64,000 bases of DNA from an uncultured Pseudoruegeria sp. (GCA_947498155.1 CANMJD010000004.1:149190-213189); one strand, 5' to 3'. Counted from the stretch's first letter, positions 34,058 through 43,273 are shown. The notes: generated by a model not told the origin, from the letters alone. Translations and numbers: made by a program.

Positions 34058-35106
34058 CAGACGGTTTTCACCTCCTCTTGACGTTTATTTTTGGCGGATC
34101 GTTCAATCGCATCGATCAACGCATGAACCTTTAGCGCTGCGCGGCCCGTGACACGCGGTGGCCGTCCGGCCTGCCAAGCGTCGGCAAATTCCGCGATCAA
34201 GTCGCGATGCCAGTCACAGGGGAAATCCATCGGGTCACTGCCCCCGCCGGTGCCAGTGACTTCGCCAATGGTTTCAACCTCGCCATTACGCCAATGGATC
34301 AACAGTTCGCCCGCCTTCAGGCGAACCGACGCGTTTTCAGCGTCTAGTTCCAGCGTCTCTACATCGCCGGGAAAGCTTGACGTGGTGGCCATGATCGATC
34401 CCAGTGCACCGGTTTCAAACACCAGACCCGCAGAGGCAAAATCCTCGGCTTCCATATCGTGAAACGGCGTGGTGCCGGTCAGGGCGGCAACGGTTTGCAC
34501 CGGTCCTGTCAGGCTCAGCATTAAATCCATCACATGAATGGCTTGCGTGATCAGAACGCCGCCGCCATCACTGTCATAACGCCCGCGTCCGGCGTGATCG
34601 TAATAGGCCTGATCTCGCCACCACGGCAGAGCGACCCGTACCATATGAATGCGGCCCAACCGGCCAGACTCAACAAGTTCCCGCAGCGCCACTGCGCCAG
34701 CACGAAAGCGGTGCTGCAACACGACGCCGAGCATTACATCGGCTTTTTCACATGCCTCAACAATGGATTGCGCACCCTGCAGGTTCCGCTCTACCGGCTT
34801 TTCGGTGAGCACATGTTTACCTGCCGCCGCCAGTTTGGCGATGATCGCTTCCCGCGCATTGGGCGGGGTGATCAGGATCGCACCATCCACATCAGGATCG
34901 GCACAGATCGCGTCAATACTATCATAGGTCGGCCAGCCGAATTGCGCCCCAACCTCGGCACGGCGCGCGGCATTTCGTGTATAAACACCGGCAACAGAGA
35001 CGGTTTCATCCAATTGGCGCAATGCCGCCAGATGGGGCTTTGACGCCATGCCAAGGCCGATCACGACAAGGTTCATTGGACGGGAGGCTTTATGCGGATC
35101 AAGCAT
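34057..35106 (-). CDS. Gfo/Idh/MocA family oxidoreductase
   Basis: 349 residues. Rossmann motif VVIGLGMASKPHL, EKP motif in LTEKPVERN near 98, and a C-terminal dimerisation domain with the His of TQAIHVMDLMLSLTG near 187. NAD(P)-dependent sugar or sugar-acid oxidation or reduction is expected. The ATG at 35106 has AGGAGG five bases before it; a GTG two codons upstream is less likely. It overlaps uxuB by 8 bases. Confidence 0.87.
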   Translation of the reverse strand: MLDPHKASRPMNLVVIGLGMASKPHLAALRQLDETVSVAGVYTRNAARRAEVGAQFGWPTYDSIDAICADPDVDGAILITPPNAREAIIAKLAAAGKHVLTEKPVERNLQGAQSIVEACEKADVMLGVVLQHRFRAGAVALRELVESGRLGRIHMVRVALPWWRDQAYYDHAGRGRYDSDGGGVLITQAIHVMDLMLSLTGPVQTVAALTGTTPFHDMEAEDFASAGLVFETGALGSIMATTSSFPGDVETLELDAENASVRLKAGELLIHWRNGEVETIGEVTGTGGGSDPMDFPCDWHRDLIAEFADAWQAGRPPRVTGRAALKVHALIDAIERSAKNKRQEEVKTV

Positions 35107-36568
35107 GGCCACCTCCTGCGAGGTCTTTGATGGCAGCCGCCATGCCAGCCTGCATCATCCGCGCCAGATGCGCCTGAACGGCAGACCCGAAAGCGGTATT
35201 TTCGGCTAGGTCTGTTGGCAGCAGATTGGGCAGGGCAAAAATGGCTTCGGTCAAAGCTTTTGCAGATGCTCCATGTTCGGCACAGACCGCCGCAAATTCC
35301 GCCGCCCGCGGGTCCTGCACTGTATAGCTGTCGCCTTGATCCCCCTGACCGGATAGGAACCGAATCCAAGCCGCTGTCGCAAAGGCAAAGGTGTCCGCAT
35401 CAGACCCCTGCGCCAATGCCACAAGAGCAGGTTCAAAAATCCGCTGCGGCAATTTCTGACTGCCGTCCATGGCAATTTGAAAGGTCTCATGGGCGATATT
35501 GGGATTGGTAAAACGCTGCAGCAAGGCCTGACGGTAGTCATCCAGATCAATGCCTTCTATCGCGCCCAAAGTGGCCGCCGCGGCCTTGATATGGCGATCC
35601 ACCACTGCCGCCAATACGTCGTCTGCCATGACATCGCGCACATAGGGTTTGCCAGACAGATAACCGCTATAGGCCAGCAGCGAATGTGCTCCGTTGAGCA
35701 TGCGCAGTTTCATGTTTTCAAAGGGCGTGACGTCTTTGACAAACAGCGCTCCCGCCGTATCCCACGCCGGACGCCCGTTGCAGAAATCATCCTCGATCAC
35801 CCATTGAGAAAAAGATTCTGTTTCGATCGGGGCGAGGTCTTTCAGGCCGGTAGCGACCTCTGTTTCGGCAATCAACGCTTCGGTGCAGGCAGGCGTAATA
35901 CGGTCTACCATCGTGGCAGGAAAACGGGCGTTTTCGGTGATCCAGACAGCAAGTGCAGGATCAACCCGCTGGGCAAAATCCAGCACGGCCGCGCGCAGAA
36001 GCTGCCCGTTGTTGGGCAGGTTGTCGCAGGACAGAACCGTAAACGCCTTTTGGCCTGCCTCCTTGCGTATCTGCAAAGCCCGTACAATCAGACCAATGGC
36101 AGACTGCGGGGCCTCGGGGGTTGCCAAATCCGCCGCAATCAGCGGATCATTCAGATCAAGCGCGCCTTTGGCACGGTCATAGCCATAGGCTTTTTCGGTG
36201 ATGGTCAGGCTGACGATACGAGTCGTCTCTGCCGTCATGGCTTGCAGAATTGGATCAAGCCCGTTTTTTGCCGCCAAAACCCCGGCGATTGATCCGATCA
36301 CCCGCATCTCGGGCGGCTGGTCGTTATCGGCGCGAATGACCAGATGGTAGCGCCCGCCTTGTGCATTCAGCTTATCCGCCAGCGCAACACTACGCAGGCT
36401 AACCCCCAGAATACGCCAGTCGCCGCCGGATTGGGCCAACACATCATCGGTATGGTCCGCCTGATGGGCGCGATGAAACGCACCGGCACCGATGTGGACG
36501 ATGCCGACACCATGGGCCTCTGGCGTATAGGCCCGGCTGGGGGACCAGAAAGAAGAAGTCAATTTCAT
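35099..36568 (-). CDS. uxuB: Fructuronate reductase / mannitol dehydrogenase family
   Basis: 489 residues, as UxuB and related polyol dehydrogenases. GIVHIGAGAFHRAHQADHTDDVL near 22 is the NAD-binding start of the family, and KLRMLNGAHSLLAYSGYL near 285 holds the catalytic Lys/Asn/His set. With uxaC and uxuA in the same operon the reaction is most likely reduction of D-fructuronate to D-mannonate. The start overlaps the uxuA stop (ATGA). Confidence 0.9.
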   Translation of the reverse strand: MKLTSSFWSPSRAYTPEAHGVGIVHIGAGAFHRAHQADHTDDVLAQSGGDWRILGVSLRSVALADKLNAQGGRYHLVIRADNDQPPEMRVIGSIAGVLAAKNGLDPILQAMTAETTRIVSLTITEKAYGYDRAKGALDLNDPLIAADLATPEAPQSAIGLIVRALQIRKEAGQKAFTVLSCDNLPNNGQLLRAAVLDFAQRVDPALAVWITENARFPATMVDRITPACTEALIAETEVATGLKDLAPIETESFSQWVIEDDFCNGRPAWDTAGALFVKDVTPFENMKLRMLNGAHSLLAYSGYLSGKPYVRDVMADDVLAAVVDRHIKAAAATLGAIEGIDLDDYRQALLQRFTNPNIAHETFQIAMDGSQKLPQRIFEPALVALAQGSDADTFAFATAAWIRFLSGQGDQGDSYTVQDPRAAEFAAVCAEHGASAKALTEAIFALPNLLPTDLAENTAFGSAVQAHLARMMQAGMAAAIKDLAGGGHA

Positions 36569-37788
36569 TGGGCACCACCTTGGGCTTTGCGGGTTACCGA
36601 CAACGCGGCTTCGATCCCGCGCAATTCGGCCAGGCCGCGCAACCGCCCGATCAGCGGATAACCGGGCTGTACACGGCGGTTGAAATCATCGGCGATCTGG
36701 TGGCCGTGATCCGGACGCATCGGAATGTTCCAATCGCTGCGCCCTTGGGAACGGCGCTTGTTTTCTTCGGTCAGAATAGCATCAATCAGCGCCACCATAT
36801 CGGTGCTGCCTTCCAGATGAGCGGCTTCATGAAAGGAACAAGGCATGGTTTCAGCCTCGCGCTGAACATTGCGCAGATGCAGGAAATGCACCCGATGTCC
36901 CAAACGGGACATCATACCGGGCAGATCAACATCGGCGTTGACGCCAAGCGATCCGCTGCACAGCGTTATACCGTTGGCCGGGCTATCAACGGCGTTCACC
37001 AGATCGGTATAATCCGCCTCGGAAGAGACAACGCGCGGCAGGCCCAACAGCGGAAACGGCGGATCATCCGGATGACAGCAGAGCCGTAGACCAAGCTTTT
37101 CGGCCTCTGGCACAACAAGTTCCAGAAATGCATGCAGGTTGGATTTCAGCTGCGCCGCGTCGATGCTGTTATAGTGCGCCAACAGGGCTTTGAAACCGTC
37201 AAACGACAGGTTCTGATTGGCCCCCGGAAGCCCCATGACCAGATTGGCCATCAGTGCGGATTTATCGGCCTCATCCATTTGGGCGAACCGTGCGGCCGCT
37301 GCCTCTTGCAGGTCAGCGCTGAAATCCTCTGCCACGCCGGCACGCTCCAGAATGAACAGATCAAAGGCAACAAAATCCACCAGATCAAAACGCATACAGG
37401 TGGATCCGTTCGGCAAGGCCCATGTCAGATCGGTGCGCGTCCAGTCCAGTACCGGCATAAAGTTATAACAGATGGTTTGAATACCCGCCGCCGCGATATT
37501 GGCCATGCTGGTTTTATAGGTCTCGATATGGGCGCGCCAGTCGCCGTCCTGCTTTTTGATGTCTTCGGACACCGGCAGGCTTTCGACAACATCCCACGTC
37601 AGACCCGATGCAGCACCATCAGCGCGAAAGCCAACTTCATGCTGGCGTTTACTGATGTCTTCCGGCGTCCAGACCGCACCATTGGGAATATGATGCAAAG
37701 CGCTCACCACCCCTGTGGCACCCGCCTGTGCGATATCCTCGACCGATACGACGTCAACGGGGCCGAACCATCTCCAGGTCTGTTTCAT
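36565..37788 (-). CDS. uxuA: Mannonate dehydratase
   Basis: 407 residues (E. coli UxuA has 394). It dehydrates D-mannonate to 2-keto-3-deoxygluconate. Family blocks are TWRWFGPVDVVSVEDIAQAGATGVVSALHHIP at the N-terminus (read in parts: GPVDVVS, ATGVVSALHHIP), NFMPVLDWTRTDL near 110, LCCHPDDPPFPLLGLPRVV near 230, metal ligands in FLHLRNVQRE, and RPDHGHQIADD near 362. TIM-barrel, Mn/Fe-dependent. It overlaps both neighbours by 4 bases. Confidence 0.95.
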   Translation of the reverse strand: MKQTWRWFGPVDVVSVEDIAQAGATGVVSALHHIPNGAVWTPEDISKRQHEVGFRADGAASGLTWDVVESLPVSEDIKKQDGDWRAHIETYKTSMANIAAAGIQTICYNFMPVLDWTRTDLTWALPNGSTCMRFDLVDFVAFDLFILERAGVAEDFSADLQEAAAARFAQMDEADKSALMANLVMGLPGANQNLSFDGFKALLAHYNSIDAAQLKSNLHAFLELVVPEAEKLGLRLCCHPDDPPFPLLGLPRVVSSEADYTDLVNAVDSPANGITLCSGSLGVNADVDLPGMMSRLGHRVHFLHLRNVQREAETMPCSFHEAAHLEGSTDMVALIDAILTEENKRRSQGRSDWNIPMRPDHGHQIADDFNRRVQPGYPLIGRLRGLAELRGIEAALSVTRKAQGGAQ

Positions 37789-39194
37789 TTTGCATCCAAT
37801 CGATAAGCGCGTTTGGCAAGGCCATAGGACAGATCAACAATGACCTCTGCGGCTTCGTCCTCTGGAAGGCGGGCCTCTGCGACTTGTTTGGCAAGGAATG
37901 CACAATCAACCCGACGGGCCAGATCGTGACGCGCCGGAATAGAAGGCAAGGCCCGGGTGTCATCGTTAAAACCGGCAGTGTTGTAGAAACCAGCGGATTC
38001 CGTGGTCATTTCGCGATAACGCATCATGCCATCGGGGCTATCAAAGAACCACCACGCCGGACCCAGCTTCAAGCAGGGGTAAGCCCCCGCCAACGGCGCC
38101 AACTCGCGCCCGTAGGCCGTTTCATCCAATGTAAACAGGATCACCGTCAATCGGCTGTCATGCCCGAAAGCATCCAGCAGCGGCCGCAGCGCCTGCACAA
38201 AACCCGTCGGGCCGGGAATATCAAAACCCTTATCTGCGCCGAACCGGTCAAAAATGCTCTGGCTGTGATTGCGCACTGAGCCAGGATGGATTTGCATCAC
38301 CAACCCATCCTCAAGGCTCATCCGCGCCATTTCGGTCAACATCTGGCCACGGAATATTTCACGCTGCTCTGCGGTGGCGGATTGGGTGCGGATCACCTCA
38401 TAAAGCGCAACGCATTCTGCTTCACTTAGATCGCAGGTCAATGCGGTGGGATGCCCGTGGTCGGTTGCTGTCGCCCCATGGGCGATGAAATCCTGACGGC
38501 GCTGGCGGTGGGCGCGCAACAGACCCTGCCAGCTTGCGGTGTCTTCTCCGGTTATGTCGGCAAACTTTTGAAGAGCCTCGGCAAAACCGGCTGTATCGGG
38601 GTTGGTCACAACGTCAGGACGATAGGTGGGCACAACACGCCCGCCCCAATCGCTGGCGGCGATGGCCTTGTGATGGGCCAGATCATCCAGACAGGAATCG
38701 GTCGTTGCCAACAGCTCTATGTTGAAATTCTCAAACAGAGCCCGCGGCTTGAACGCCTCTGTCGTCAACGCCTCTGCGATCAGGTCATAGCTTTGATCCG
38801 CTATGTCACCGTTTAGGGGGGCTTCGATACCGAATAAGGTCTCTAGTGTGTGATCCATCCAGTGCCGCACCGGTGTCGCACGGAACAGATAGTAATTTTC
38901 CGCAAACAAACGCCAGATTTCGCGGCGGTCCGTATTGACCGGTGATCCATCCCGTGACGGCACGCCCATTTGCGCGTGATCAATCCCCTGCGAAACCAAC
39001 ATACGCACTATGTAATGGTCCGGAATGATCAACAGTTCGGCGGGATCGGAGAAAGATTTGTTTTCATGAAACCATGCCGGATCCGTATGCCCGTGGGGGC
39101 AGATCAGTGGCAAATGCGCCACCTCTGCAAACAGGCGGCGCGCAATGGCGCGGGTGGTTGGGTCTGCAGGAAAGAACCTGTCGCTATTCAGCAT
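37785..39194 (-). CDS. uxaC: Glucuronate (uronate) isomerase
   Basis: 469 residues, normal for UxaC. It converts D-glucuronate to D-fructuronate or galacturonate to tagaturonate. ICPHGHTDPAWF near 33 holds the metal-binding HGH, ALFENFNIELLATTDSCLDDL near 145 and LKLGPAWWFFDSPDGMMRYRE near 380 are typical. Since uxuA/uxuB follow, glucuronate is the probable substrate. The ATG overlaps the end of the GntR gene by 11 bases. Confidence 0.96.
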   Translation of the reverse strand: MLNSDRFFPADPTTRAIARRLFAEVAHLPLICPHGHTDPAWFHENKSFSDPAELLIIPDHYIVRMLVSQGIDHAQMGVPSRDGSPVNTDRREIWRLFAENYYLFRATPVRHWMDHTLETLFGIEAPLNGDIADQSYDLIAEALTTEAFKPRALFENFNIELLATTDSCLDDLAHHKAIAASDWGGRVVPTYRPDVVTNPDTAGFAEALQKFADITGEDTASWQGLLRAHRQRRQDFIAHGATATDHGHPTALTCDLSEAECVALYEVIRTQSATAEQREIFRGQMLTEMARMSLEDGLVMQIHPGSVRNHSQSIFDRFGADKGFDIPGPTGFVQALRPLLDAFGHDSRLTVILFTLDETAYGRELAPLAGAYPCLKLGPAWWFFDSPDGMMRYREMTTESAGFYNTAGFNDDTRALPSIPARHDLARRVDCAFLAKQVAEARLPEDEAAEVIVDLSYGLAKRAYRLDAK

Positions 39195-39885
39195 AGTCTT
39201 CTACCGTTTCAAAAGCCGAGTTGATGTGTTTGTTGATCAGCGCCTGAGACAGATCGCTGTCACGCGCCTTGAGCGCGTCGATGAGTTCCAGATGTTCTTT
39301 GAAGGCGACGTTGATCCGTTTTGGCAGGTTTCCCATCAAAACGATCCGCGCCCGGTCGGTATGCGCCTTGATCGAATAGGCCAGACGCCACGCAGAGGGC
39401 AGCTCGGCAATATCGGCCAGTTTGGCGTGAAATTCTTCGTCGTATCGGAAGAAAGAGATGTGATCATTGTGGGATACCGCGACGCTTTGCAGCGCGATAA
39501 TACTGTCGAGCGGGCGTAAATCCGCTCCGGTTTCACAGATCAGCTTGACCGCCTCTCGCTCCAGCGCACGGCGCACGATGATGCCTTCCCGCACCCGCGC
39601 CTCATCAATGGGCGCAACGGTGGTGCCGACTTTGTTCTGAGTGTCGATCAAACCATCTTCGATCAGCCGCAAATAGGCTTCGCGCACGGGGGTTCTGCTG
39701 ACGCCGAACCAAGCGGCCAGATCGCCCTCGTTGATCGGCGCATTCGGTTTAAACTGTTCCAGAATGATGCTCATGCGGACCGCTTCGTAGATCTGCACCC
39801 CGATGGGACGAGAGCGATCAATCGCTCCGATGAAATCAGGCTTTTCGATCTTTGGACTTTTCTGAAATCTAACTTCGGTCATCAC
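39184..39885 (-). CDS. GntR/FCD family regulator of the hexuronate operon
   Basis: 233 residues. Winged helix around residues 30-95 (NEGDLAAWFGVSRTPVREAYLRLIEDGLIDTQ, read in parts) and an FCD domain with YDEEFHAKLADIAELPSAW. First gene of the uronate operon, so it probably represses its own transcript and is released by a uronate, as UxuR/ExuR are. Two palindromes directly upstream, including CATGTATACATG, match sites used by this subfamily. Confidence 0.88.
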   Translation of the reverse strand: MMTEVRFQKSPKIEKPDFIGAIDRSRPIGVQIYEAVRMSIILEQFKPNAPINEGDLAAWFGVSRTPVREAYLRLIEDGLIDTQNKVGTTVAPIDEARVREGIIVRRALEREAVKLICETGADLRPLDSIIALQSVAVSHNDHISFFRYDEEFHAKLADIAELPSAWRLAYSIKAHTDRARIVLMGNLPKRINVAFKEHLELIDALKARDSDLSQALINKHINSAFETVEDYAE

Positions 39886-39903
39886 GTCCCCCTCGCATCT
39901 GGT

Positions 39904-39926
39904 ACACTAGTGTTCATGTATACATG
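39904..39926. promoter_or_regulatory. Twin palindromes, likely GntR operator
   Basis: ACACTAGTGT (39904-39913) and CATGTATACATG (39915-39926) are each perfect palindromes, one base apart, 19-42 bases upstream of the GntR start. The second has the GTATAC core seen in many FadR/FCD-subfamily GntR operators (TNGTATACNA). Autoregulation of the uronate operon is inferred. Confidence 0.55.
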
Positions 39927-40052
39927 AGTCAAGCTTGAGAAATTCCGACCAAATTCCTAGGAAGGGCTTTGGGTGTTTTTTAGACCTGAGATGGGTTCGG
40001 TTTTTCCCCTGCGTCGGGAAACACAACTGCGCCAAACTCCGGTATTGGTAAG

Positions 40053-40772
40053 TCACTTCTGCAAGTCACGATAAGGACAGACATCTTCCTCGAAGGGCAC
40101 GTGACGACGCCGAAACCGCGTGTTTTCAACGACTTCTGGCGTACTAATCCGGTCCATTCGGAAATGGCGGAAATCAGCGCGATCTGGATCCCAAGCAACA
40201 AGATACCACAGCGGAGACAGGATCAGCATGGCCTGCGGTTCAACTTCGCGGCGGGTCAGACGATCTTTTGCATCGCGGTATTCAAACCGAATGCACTGTC
40301 GCCCGAGGAACGCCTGTTCAAAAACCGGCAGCAAGTCAGCATCCATCGCGCCCCTATCCGACAGGTCCTGCAGGGGTGACAGCTGTCCGATATGCAAACA
40401 GTCCAGAAAGGCGCGCAGGTCCTTTACCTTATCTGACGGCAGCGCCTTTTCGATCTTGGCAAGACCCGCATCTGCAAGTTCTGAAAAGGGCAAATTCCCC
40501 GCCGCGCGCATCGCTGCAACACTGATGAGCAGCGCAAAGACTTCTGGCACCGAAAGCCGCGCCTTTGTCTGCACGGATTGTGGATCAAGTTGCAGCCCGC
40601 CACCGCGCCCGACATCGGAGTGGATCGTATACCCCTCGTCCCGCAGCGCAGAGATATCGCGCAAAACGGTTCGGCGCGAGGCCCCAACCTCCTGGGCAAT
40701 TGCGTCAACGGTAGATGTGCCGTTACGGCGCAGGCTGCGGACGATGGCGTCCTGTCTGAGTCTAATATTCAT
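40053..40772 (-). CDS. YafY-type regulator with HTH and WYL domains
   Basis: 239 residues. N-terminal DeoR-like winged helix (RNGTSTVDAIAQEVGASRRTVLRDISALRDEG, in parts) and a WYL domain (about 140-220) with the WYL-like LSPLWYLVAWDP. WYL domains bind small ligands or nucleic acid. It is divergent from a RidA gene 87 bases away and probably controls it. Confidence 0.86.
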   Translation of the reverse strand: MNIRLRQDAIVRSLRRNGTSTVDAIAQEVGASRRTVLRDISALRDEGYTIHSDVGRGGGLQLDPQSVQTKARLSVPEVFALLISVAAMRAAGNLPFSELADAGLAKIEKALPSDKVKDLRAFLDCLHIGQLSPLQDLSDRGAMDADLLPVFEQAFLGRQCIRFEYRDAKDRLTRREVEPQAMLILSPLWYLVAWDPDRADFRHFRMDRISTPEVVENTRFRRRHVPFEEDVCPYRDLQK

Positions 40773-40859
40773 TTGGACAGCTTATCATCAATGGTGACAA
40801 ATTTTGGCACTATATTGATCTACACCGATCCCAGCAACAAAATTAAAGGAGATTGCGAC

Positions 40860-41255
40860 ATGGAACGGCATGCAGTGAACCCGTGGGACTGGTCGATTAA
40901 GCTGGGCTACAATCAGGCCGAGGTCATTGACGGCGCAACCCACCAGCTGATTTGTGCCGGTCAAACGGCAGTAGACGCGCAGGGCAGCCCGCAGCACCCC
41001 GGTGACATGCGCGCGCAGATGAGCCTCGCGCTTGATAATCTGGAGGCGGTGCTGAAAGCCGCGGACATGGGCTTGCGCAATGTTATCAAACTGGGTGTCT
41101 ATGCCACCGATGTGGACGAAGCCCTTAAAAATTTCGATCTGATGGGCAAGCGGTTTGGCCCGCATCAGGTCTCCCCGCCTATGACCTTGCTGGGGGTAAC
41201 GCGTCTCGCCATTCCCGGATTGCTTTTCGAAATCGAAGCAACAGCAGCGGCATAA
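40860..41255 (+). CDS. RidA family protein (enamine/imine deaminase-like)
   Basis: 131 residues, YjgF/YER057c/UK114 fold. Conserved: ICAGQTAVDAQGSP near 32, NLEAVLKAADMGLRNVIKLGVYATD near 62 and a C-terminal PGLLFEIEATA with the Glu of the active site; the conserved Arg of RidA proper (R105, in an R-x-x-x-x-P context) aligns near TRLAIPG. It may hydrolyse reactive enamines or act on an unknown ketimine. AAAGGAGA precedes the ATG. A 13-base imperfect stem hairpin follows the stop. Confidence 0.85.
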   Translation: MERHAVNPWDWSIKLGYNQAEVIDGATHQLICAGQTAVDAQGSPQHPGDMRAQMSLALDNLEAVLKAADMGLRNVIKLGVYATDVDEALKNFDLMGKRFGPHQVSPPMTLLGVTRLAIPGLLFEIEATAAA

Positions 41256-41636
41256 GCATCGTCAAAGCGGCCATTGAAGTAACACACTTGAATGGCCGAA
41301 AGACGCCCAAAAATGGGCCGCCCCTTTCCGCCGGTAAAGCCATTTTTAACCGACACTTGGCAGTCCCACCGGCGTGCGCGAAATTTCCACCCGAAGGCGG
41401 TTGGCGGGTCGATGTAAGGATGCTCCATGCCGTCACTGGTTTCAGGACACGCACGTCAGACGAACAAATTCAGGATGCCCGAGCCAATTTGAAAACACCT
41501 CGGCAGCGTTCATCCGAAGCCGAGTGATGCAGTTCAGATTTGCACTTACCCATCACCTTTTCTGGCCCTCGATCAAGCGCCCGACAGTCTTATCAGTGAT
41601 GTGTCAAAACTAGGTTTTGAGCGGCCCTAAACCAAT
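41256..41636. other. 381-base gene-free stretch with an inverted repeat
   Basis: CGGCCATT (41268-41275) and AATGGCCG (41291-41298) form a hairpin extended by AAGT/ACTT, just after the RidA stop; there is no T-run. The rest contains no credible gene on either strand. The stretch ends with GGTTTTGAGCGGCC shortly before the MocR-type gene stop. The composition resembles dispersed intergenic sequence in this group of bacteria, but I cannot demonstrate a repeat family from one copy. Confidence 0.4.
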
Positions 41637-43007
41637 TTAAAAGCTCTTTGAAAGCTGCCAAATCTGATTGTTCAAATGCGTAAGCGTTTGAGGGAGATTG
41701 CTTCTGTGCAATCTGCCTCCCAAGCAAACCCTCACATACCGATCCTGATGGCCAGCCGTGCGAAAGGCGCTTTCTGGAGAGATGCCAATTTCGTGGTTCG
41801 CCATATTTGCCATCAGCGCCGCACAGGTGATGTTTTCCGGCAGACGCAGCCAGATATTGAACGCATGCGGATGTGAGACAAAGGCGGCCTCGGTGATGGT
41901 TTCCGTGGCAATTTCTTGCCGGATTGCCGTTTCACTGCGAATAAACCGTCTGATTTGATCAGCAGTCCCATCCAACACCCAGCGCGTAGCGATAGCCATG
42001 GACACGGGGGATGCCATGCCTGAAACGGCGCGAACACCGTTTTCCATTGCAAAGGCCGCCCGCGCGCTTGGGGCGATGGCATAAGCCAACCGCAGCCCTG
42101 CCCCGATACACTTGGCCAAACCGCCAATATACCAAGTCAACTCCGGAGCGCTTGCGGCCATCGGGGGTGGGGCATCTGGGAGCACAAACCCATAGGCGTC
42201 ATCCTCAATCAGCGGCAAGTCATAGCGTTTCATGACATTTGCAATCTCAAGCCGCCGGTCCTGCGGTACAATCATCGTCGTTGGATTGTGCAAGGTCGGA
42301 TTGAGGTAAAGCACCTTAGGTTGATGCGTTTGAATCGCGGTCTCCAGCGCGTCTGGCAGGATGCCATCATCATCCATCGGCAAGCCAACCAATCGCAGCC
42401 CAAGGTGCGCGGCAATCTTTTTGAAGCCAGCATAGGTGATATCTTCGCAGAGAACGGTATCTCCGGGACTGGCCAGGATGGTCAGAATGGCCAGCATTGT
42501 TGCATGCGCCCCAGGTGTGACCGCGACACGATCCAAATTCGGCACAAGGCCGCGCATAGACAACCAAATTGACGCCGCCTCTTTATCGATGTCGCCCCCA
42601 ATAGGGTTTTGGTATCGCAACAGATGCACCAGATCATTTGACACCACTGAAAGCCCGGAACGCATACGCTCAAGCAACTCCGGATCCGTTGGTTCAGGCG
42701 GGGCATTCATAGTGAGATCATTGGCAAGCGCGCGGCGTTCATCATTGATGACGCTGACACTGTGTTGAGGCAAAATAAACGTCCCCCGGCCTACATGGGT
42801 CTCTATAAGCCCTCGACTGAGTGCTTCTGTATAGCCCCGGGAGACAGTGGTGAAATCCACGCCAATCTGATCCGCCAGCTTGCGCTGCGCCGGAAGACGA
42901 TCCCCCGGCAAAAGCACGCGATCTTTCATATCCTGCGCGATGCAATCCGCGATCGCCAGATAGCGCGGTTTGTTTGATTGTTCGATTCGTTGAGACCAGT
43001 TTTCCAT
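41637..43007 (-). CDS. MocR-type regulator: GntR winged helix fused to aminotransferase fold
   Basis: 456 residues. Residues about 10-75 form a GntR helix-turn-helix (LPAQRKLADQIGVDFTTVSRGY); about 105-450 form a class I aminotransferase domain with LIEDDAYGFVLP near 268 and the PLP lysine in IGGLAKCIGAGLRLAY near 300. MocR proteins sense PLP-amine adducts. It is divergent from the Nit1C cluster across a 266-base region full of TTGTAT/ATACAA palindromes, so it is the likely Nit1C regulator. Its own effector is unknown. Confidence 0.9.
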   Translation of the reverse strand: MENWSQRIEQSNKPRYLAIADCIAQDMKDRVLLPGDRLPAQRKLADQIGVDFTTVSRGYTEALSRGLIETHVGRGTFILPQHSVSVINDERRALANDLTMNAPPEPTDPELLERMRSGLSVVSNDLVHLLRYQNPIGGDIDKEAASIWLSMRGLVPNLDRVAVTPGAHATMLAILTILASPGDTVLCEDITYAGFKKIAAHLGLRLVGLPMDDDGILPDALETAIQTHQPKVLYLNPTLHNPTTMIVPQDRRLEIANVMKRYDLPLIEDDAYGFVLPDAPPPMAASAPELTWYIGGLAKCIGAGLRLAYAIAPSARAAFAMENGVRAVSGMASPVSMAIATRWVLDGTADQIRRFIRSETAIRQEIATETITEAAFVSHPHAFNIWLRLPENITCAALMANMANHEIGISPESAFRTAGHQDRYVRVCLGGRLHRSNLPQTLTHLNNQIWQLSKSF

Positions 43008-43039
43008 TGATTCACCTTAATATCGGCAGGGATAATCAA

Positions 43040-43066
43040 TATTGTATGCATATTTTGCAGACAATA
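43040..43066. promoter_or_regulatory. 27-base palindrome near the MocR-type gene start
   Basis: The arms are TATTGT-A-TGCA (43040-43050) and TGCA-G-ACAATA (43056-43066) around the centre TATTT. It lies 33-59 bases upstream of the MocR-type start, a position suited to autoregulation. The outer TATTGT/ACAATA hexamers recur in the second palindrome group at 43164. Confidence 0.55.
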
Positions 43067-43163
43067 CTCGGCGCGAATTCAAAGGCGAAATCTCAGGATT
43101 TAGACAATAAACGCCAAATATTTCGTCAATTTCCGAAAGATTTGCCACTGCAATGAGCGAACA

Positions 43164-43203
43164 CATACAATCAATACAATTCGATTGTATTCAATATTGT
43201 ATG
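43164..43203. promoter_or_regulatory. Nested TTGTAT/ATACAA palindromes upstream of Nit1C
   Basis: A perfect 19-base palindrome AATACAAT-TCG-ATTGTATT (43173-43191) is enclosed by CATACAAT (43164-43171) and ATTGTATG (43196-43203). This gives four hexamers ATACAA/TTGTAT in 40 bases, 70-110 bases before the first Nit1C gene. MocR regulators bind repeated hexamer half-sites as dimers, so this is the best candidate for Nit1C control by the divergent regulator. Confidence 0.6.
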
Positions 43204-43273
43204 GATCAATGGCAGAGCCCTCAACGTCGCGACTAGCAATGTACAGCACCCATGCGAACCACAGGAGAACGCA

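Noticed and set aside
43205-43273. Search for a sigma-54 promoter or NtrC site before Nit1C
   Set aside because: No TGGCAC-N5-TTGC or TGCACC-N5-GGTGCA pattern was found, so nitrogen control through NtrC cannot be claimed from sequence.
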